Of a DNA stretch of 8,839 nucleotides, positions 6,293-8,839 are shown piece by piece (the first letter of the stretch is position 1; every line of letters starts with the position of its first letter). The DNA lies in assembly GCA_003979345.1 (NCBI GenBank), contig RYVZ01000055.1, positions 1-8,839 on the forward strand, written 5' to 3'. The stretch is from Lachnospiraceae bacterium (GTDB lineage: Bacteria; Bacillota; Clostridia; Lachnospirales; Lachnospiraceae). The translations under genes were made by a program, and so were the position numbers. A model generated the notes under the pieces. That model saw only the letters and a program-made list of their open reading frames with translations, had not been told where the DNA came from and did not search any database.

Positions 6293-7346
6293 ATGGAAAA
6301 TTTCATGTAACGCTGTCCGGCTTAAAGCAGAGGATGGACGAAGAACAGAAGATGGCGGTAACACTTTCCAAATTTGCAGATGATATCCGGTTCGTCAGAA
6401 ACGGTTTGGACTTTCACCTACGGGGAAGGGAAAATCTATATCATAAATTGGGAAGCTTGCCGATACGGTGGGCAGTTATCAGTCCGACATGAAGAAAATG
6501 CGTGCAGCATTGGCAAACGTCCGGGATGAGTATGAGTAAACCGAGCGCCGCATCTGCGGGTATGCAAATGATCACCCGATTACAGGGGAGAACATTTGGA
6601 ATGCGGTAACCACGGTAGGAAAGGGATTTGCCATCAATGCGCGGTTCCCGGGAATGGGAACGGTATGGATGATAAATGAGATACTGAAAGATGAGGAATG
6701 GGAAAGAAAAAATAAGATCGGAGAATTTGGACATACCATATAGGAAAAGTGGGATGAGAAGAAAAAGGATAATTGGAAGGAAGCACATTATGAATTAATA
6801 AACGGGAAACTGGTTAAAAAGGAGAAGGAAAAGAAAGAAGCCGACAAAGAAAAAACTGACGCGCAGAAGCGGAAGGAAGTTCTCGAAAATATCACGCCTT
6901 GGTCAAATTCTGTGAGTAAAGAGGGAAGTTTGCTTCACTTTGGAAAAGACGGTAATGTGGAGACGGATTGGGGAAGTTATACTTATTATGCGGACTTTAT
7001 GAAAGCGGAGGAGCATATGTCCGCAAAACTTACACCGGGAGGCGCGGAAGCAGAGATTGGAATGTCGCTTACGGCGCTTACTGCAAGCGCGGCAGGGCAG
7101 CTTGGCAGCGATATGCTTGGTGCGCATGGCAGCACCGATGTGTCGCTGGGCAAAGCGGAATTAAAGGGAAAGGCGGGCGTCGGAATTTGGGATGAGGATG
7201 GCAGCTTTAATCCGAATGCGAAAGCAAAACTTTCCGCAGAAGCAATTGTGGCGGAAGCATCCGCAACGGGTGGCGTTGGTTTGTTAGGAACAAAAGTAGA
7301 TGTAACTGGCAGTGTGAACTTTGGAGTCGGAGCTCACATGGATATC
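6293..7346 (+). pseudogene. Decayed LXG-like secreted (toxin-type) protein gene
   Basis: This is probably a former type VII secretion substrate of the LXG polymorphic-toxin type. A ribosome binding site (GGATAGGGAAG, 6276-6286) precedes ATG 6293, 19 nt after the TPR gene, but the first frame ends at once (6305). A second frame (6298 to about 6450) gives the helical N-terminus KFHVTLSGLKQRMDEEQKM and LSKFADDIRFVRNGLDF. A third frame continues with KLADTVGSYQSDMKKMRAAL, RRICGYANDHPITGENIW and a Lys/Glu-rich stretch, interrupted by TAA 6537-6539 and TAG 6741-6743. After that about 200 residues are open (GSLLHFGKDGNV, KGKAGVGIWDEDGSFNPNAK, VTGSVNFGVGAHMDIG), resembling the Ala/Gly-rich beta repeats in the middle of LXG toxins. 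The toxin tip is missing: the sequence passes into FHA coding DNA near 7346. Confidence 0.65.
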
Positions 7347-7348
7347 GG

Positions 7349-7462
7349 AGTTCTTCTAACGGCACCTTTGTCAATGGGACAAGGATTCAATCTGAGGCTG
7401 AGGTGACAATGGGAAGCACTATGAAAATCGGACGATCTGAGTATCGTCTGACAATAGAATAG
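7349..7462 (+). pseudogene. 3' fragment of an FHA-domain protein gene
   Basis: In the frame +2 relative to the preceding open frame, 7349-7462 reads SSSNGTFVNGTRIQSEAEVT, then MKIGRSEYRLTIE and TAG. The SxNGTFVNG stretch, followed by an I.IG..EY.. strand, is the characteristic C-terminal half of a forkhead-associated domain, which binds phosphothreonine peptides. The N-terminal half (with the GR and SRxH motifs) and any upstream domains are missing. The stop lies 12 nt before the phosphatase ATG, consistent with an original FHA-PP2C operon. The overlapping reading that ends at 7406 in the LXG frame is an accident of the join. Confidence 0.75.
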
Positions 7463-7474
7463 CGGGATCTGTAT

Positions 7475-8193
7475 ATGTCAAAGAAACTTGGAACAGGGAT
7501 GATATATGAAGTAAGGACGGACAGGGGGCTGTGCCGTAATGTAAATCAGGATGCTGTTGCGGCTTTTGTGAAGGGTACGACAGGATTATTTGTATTGGCG
7601 GACGGAATGGGCGGACACAGTAGAGGAGAGCTTACAAGCGGCACCGTGGCAGCAAGGTTTCAGAGTTTTTGGCAGGGCATCATAAAAGGTGGTTTGCTGT
7701 CGGATTTTCAGATGCTATTTGTACAGGTCAAGGATGTAATTATAGACGTGAATCGGGAAATTTATGAGAGATACAATCAAGGCTAAATCTGTGGTGCAGC
7801 CGTAGCAGTTCTCCTTATCGTAGACGGTTGTTATGCGTCTTTTTCCATAGGAGACTGCCGGATTTACACTTATACGCGACGGCGGATTAGAAGACTAACG
7901 GTGGATGATATATGGGACAATCTCCCAGAGGTAACAGAAACTTATGCGAAAGAAGAAATAGCGGTTCATAGAAACAGCGGAAAGCTGACGCAGGCGCTTG
8001 GCGTGAAAACGACGGTGTCTGTTCATGTGAGAACAGACCGGATCGTGAAAGGACAGAAATTTCTTATCTGTAGCGACGGATTGTATAAATATTGTACAGA
8101 AGAAAGAGTTATAAGATATATGGGAAATATTCGATCGGAAAGAACGTTACAGAAGGCAGCGGATCAAATGTTAAGGAAAGTGTTTGAAGAGGG
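7475..8193 (+). pseudogene. PP2C-family Ser/Thr phosphatase with internal stop
   Basis: This gene belongs to the PppL/Stp-type metal-dependent phosphatases that reverse Hanks-type Ser/Thr kinase signalling in the cytoplasm. ATG 7475 (or 7499) starts one continuous frame. Motifs in order: TDRGLCRNVNQDA (metal Asp26), LFVLADGMGGHSRGE (metal Asp43), ICGAAVAVLL, SIGDCRIY, GKLTQALG, LICSDGLY. One stop, TAA at 7784-7786, breaks it at codon 104, exactly before ICG where relatives commonly have Gln or another residue; CAA to TAA would explain it. The frame reopens immediately, so decay is recent or the stop may be read through. The final metal-binding GDN-type motif is absent: after KVFEEGA (about 8190) the sequence changes frame and family. 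Truncated, 103-residue and re-initiated products would lack either half of the active site. Confidence 0.85.
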
Positions 8194-8660
8194 CGCCGGT
8201 GGACGTTGCGGAGATCATCATTTCCACGGTAAGAAGCCTCTGCAGGAGACTGAACCTGACGGAGGAAGAGACGACAGGACTCGTGAGAGAAATGGAGGCT
8301 GGCAATATGGGATATCTGTGGGAGAACATGGAGAAGATGGATATACAGCTGGAGCGCCGCAACACCGCTGAAGCAAGACAGGAACTAGAGGAAGCGAGAC
8401 AGGAAAATGCCGAAGCAAGACAGGAATTGGAGGAAGCGCGTCAGGAGTTAAGGGAAGCAGAGCAGAAAGCCGCCAAAGCAGAGCAGGAAGCTGCGGAAGT
8501 GAAGCAGAGAGCCGATCATGCAGAGCAGAACTTATATCGCCTGCTGATTGCTTCTTACAAAAAGCAGGGTATGGATCGTGAAATGATCCTGAATCTGCTT
8601 GAAAAGGAAGCAGGACTGGATCACAAAGCGGCAGAGGATTTATTGGAAATGTACAGGTAG
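8193..8660 (+). pseudogene. C-terminal part of a coiled-coil protein joined to the PP2C remnant
   Basis: An open frame running from the PP2C join to TAG 8658-8660 encodes a helical tail: PVDVAEIIISTVRSLCRRLN, TEEETTGLVREMEAGN, MGYLWENMEKMDIQLERR, eight 7-residue repeats rich in Glu/Ala/Gln (long coiled coil, 8370-8537), and a compact end YRLLIASYKKQGMDREMI...LDHKAAEDLLEMYR. This layout recalls tails of lachnospiral proteins often labelled Rpn-type PD-(D/E)XK nuclease/transposase or hypothetical; I cannot confirm that. No normal start precedes the opening segment, so the 5' end is probably lost. However, ATG 8307 has GGAGG 8 nt upstream and could make a 117-residue product. Function is unknown. 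Confidence 0.55.
8370..8537 (+). repeat. Eight tandem 21-nt repeats encoding coiled-coil heptads
   Basis: Consecutive 21-nt units start at 8370, 8391, 8412, 8433, 8454, 8475, 8496 and 8517. They encode heptads of the form EARQELE, EARQENA, EARQELE, EARQELR, EAEQKAA, KAEQEAA, EVKQRAD and HAEQNLY. The first four are nearly identical in DNA and the later ones have drifted. Copy number changes by slippage would keep the reading frame and lengthen or shorten the coiled coil. Confidence 0.85.
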
Positions 8661-8704
8661 CCCTGAAAATAGGTGTAAACTCTTAAAGGCTGTGAAAGCG
8701 CCCC

Positions 8705-8761
8705 TGTGCAAATGTCCGCAAATGCCTGTGCACACGTCGTTAAAAAAGTGTGTGCACACAC
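8705..8761. repeat. Cluster of TGTGCA motifs and a 14-bp palindrome
   Basis: TGTGCA occurs at 8705, 8727 and 8751, spaced 22 and 24 bp (about two helical turns each). GTGTGTGCACACAC at 8748-8761 is a perfect palindrome. TGTGCACAC (8727-8735) can also pair with GTGTGCACA (8750-8758). The cluster lies about 30 bp upstream of a promoter-like element. An operator array is possible; no regulator is known to me for it. Confidence 0.4.
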
Positions 8762-8789
8762 ATCTTCGCATGCACGTCTCGAAAAAAAC

Positions 8790-8818
8790 TTGAGTTTCCG
8801 CAAATTGTAATTGATAAA
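8790..8818 (+). promoter_or_regulatory. Possible promoter at the right edge
   Basis: TTGAGT (8790-8795), 17 nt and GATAAA (8813-8818), preceded by an A-run, could drive a gene beyond the window. A small hairpin TGGGTA/TACCCA (8819-8834) follows at the expected start of transcription. Confidence 0.3.
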
Positions 8819-8839
8819 TGGGTATGTCTACCCAAAGCA

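Noticed and set aside
6912..7406. A 164-residue gene starting at GTG 6912
   Set aside because: The same frame is open back to 6744 with related sequence and no ribosome binding site at 6912; the end at 7406 comes from the join to FHA sequence. It is part of the LXG-like pseudogene.
6537..7786. In-frame TAA, TAG and TAA codons (6537, 6741, 7784) in otherwise open frames, suggesting stop-codon reassignment
   Set aside because: tmcAL and pta have no internal stops, and true frame changes and truncated joins surround these stops, so ordinary gene decay explains them.
7901..8371. A separate gene after the PP2C stop
   Set aside because: It is in the same frame as the PP2C gene and carries its later motifs (LTQALG, LICSDGLY); the end past about 8193 is out-of-frame reading of the coiled-coil gene.
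8370..8537. CRISPR-like array
   Set aside because: The 21-nt units are contiguous with no spacers and encode heptads in frame.

Overview
The window looks like chromosomal DNA from a Gram-positive gut clostridium, most likely Lachnospiraceae. This is inferred from the divergent tmcAL/pta pair, the sigma-A-like promoters, and the protein families present (zinc-ribbon/TPR membrane proteins, LXG-like secreted proteins, FHA and PP2C signalling proteins). No taxonomic search could be run.

Layout. Positions 1-595 hold no convincing gene: a leftward promoter-like element near 92-120, a long imperfect hairpin at 146-228, and otherwise nothing I can assign. Positions 596-3292 are ordinary core genome: tmcAL (tRNA-Met cytidine acetate ligase, minus strand) and pta (phosphate acetyltransferase, plus strand), transcribed divergently from a 240-bp spacer. 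The acetate kinase gene that usually follows pta is absent from the window.

From about 3300 onward the sequence is mostly a graveyard of accessory genes, all on the plus strand: the 3' end of an N6-adenine DNA methyltransferase with frameshifts (3440-4003); a compact promoter/terminator cassette with no sizeable gene (4094-4320); a zinc-ribbon/membrane/TPR/YD-repeat protein broken by frameshifts and by an internal scrap of IS66 transposase (4352-5395); an apparently intact second membrane-anchored TPR protein (5395-6273); a frameshifted and nonsense-mutated LXG-like (type VII secretion substrate-like) gene (6293 to about 7346) joined abruptly to the tail of an FHA-domain gene (7349-7462); a PP2C phosphatase gene with a single internal TAA (7475 to about 8193); and a coiled-coil protein tail built on 21-nt repeats (about 8193-8660). 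The last 180 bases hold palindromes and a possible promoter, but no gene.

How the parts fit. LXG-like substrate, FHA protein, PP2C phosphatase and membrane TPR proteins in one direction, with short spacings and a TAATG stop/start overlap, suggest the decayed remains of a secretion or toxin locus with Ser/Thr-phosphorylation control, inserted between pta and whatever followed it. The most interesting intact pieces are the surviving TPR gene and the short transcription unit at 4094-4320. I see no complete novel system. Several frameshifts fall in homopolymer runs, so some could be sequencing errors, but the truncated joins could not.
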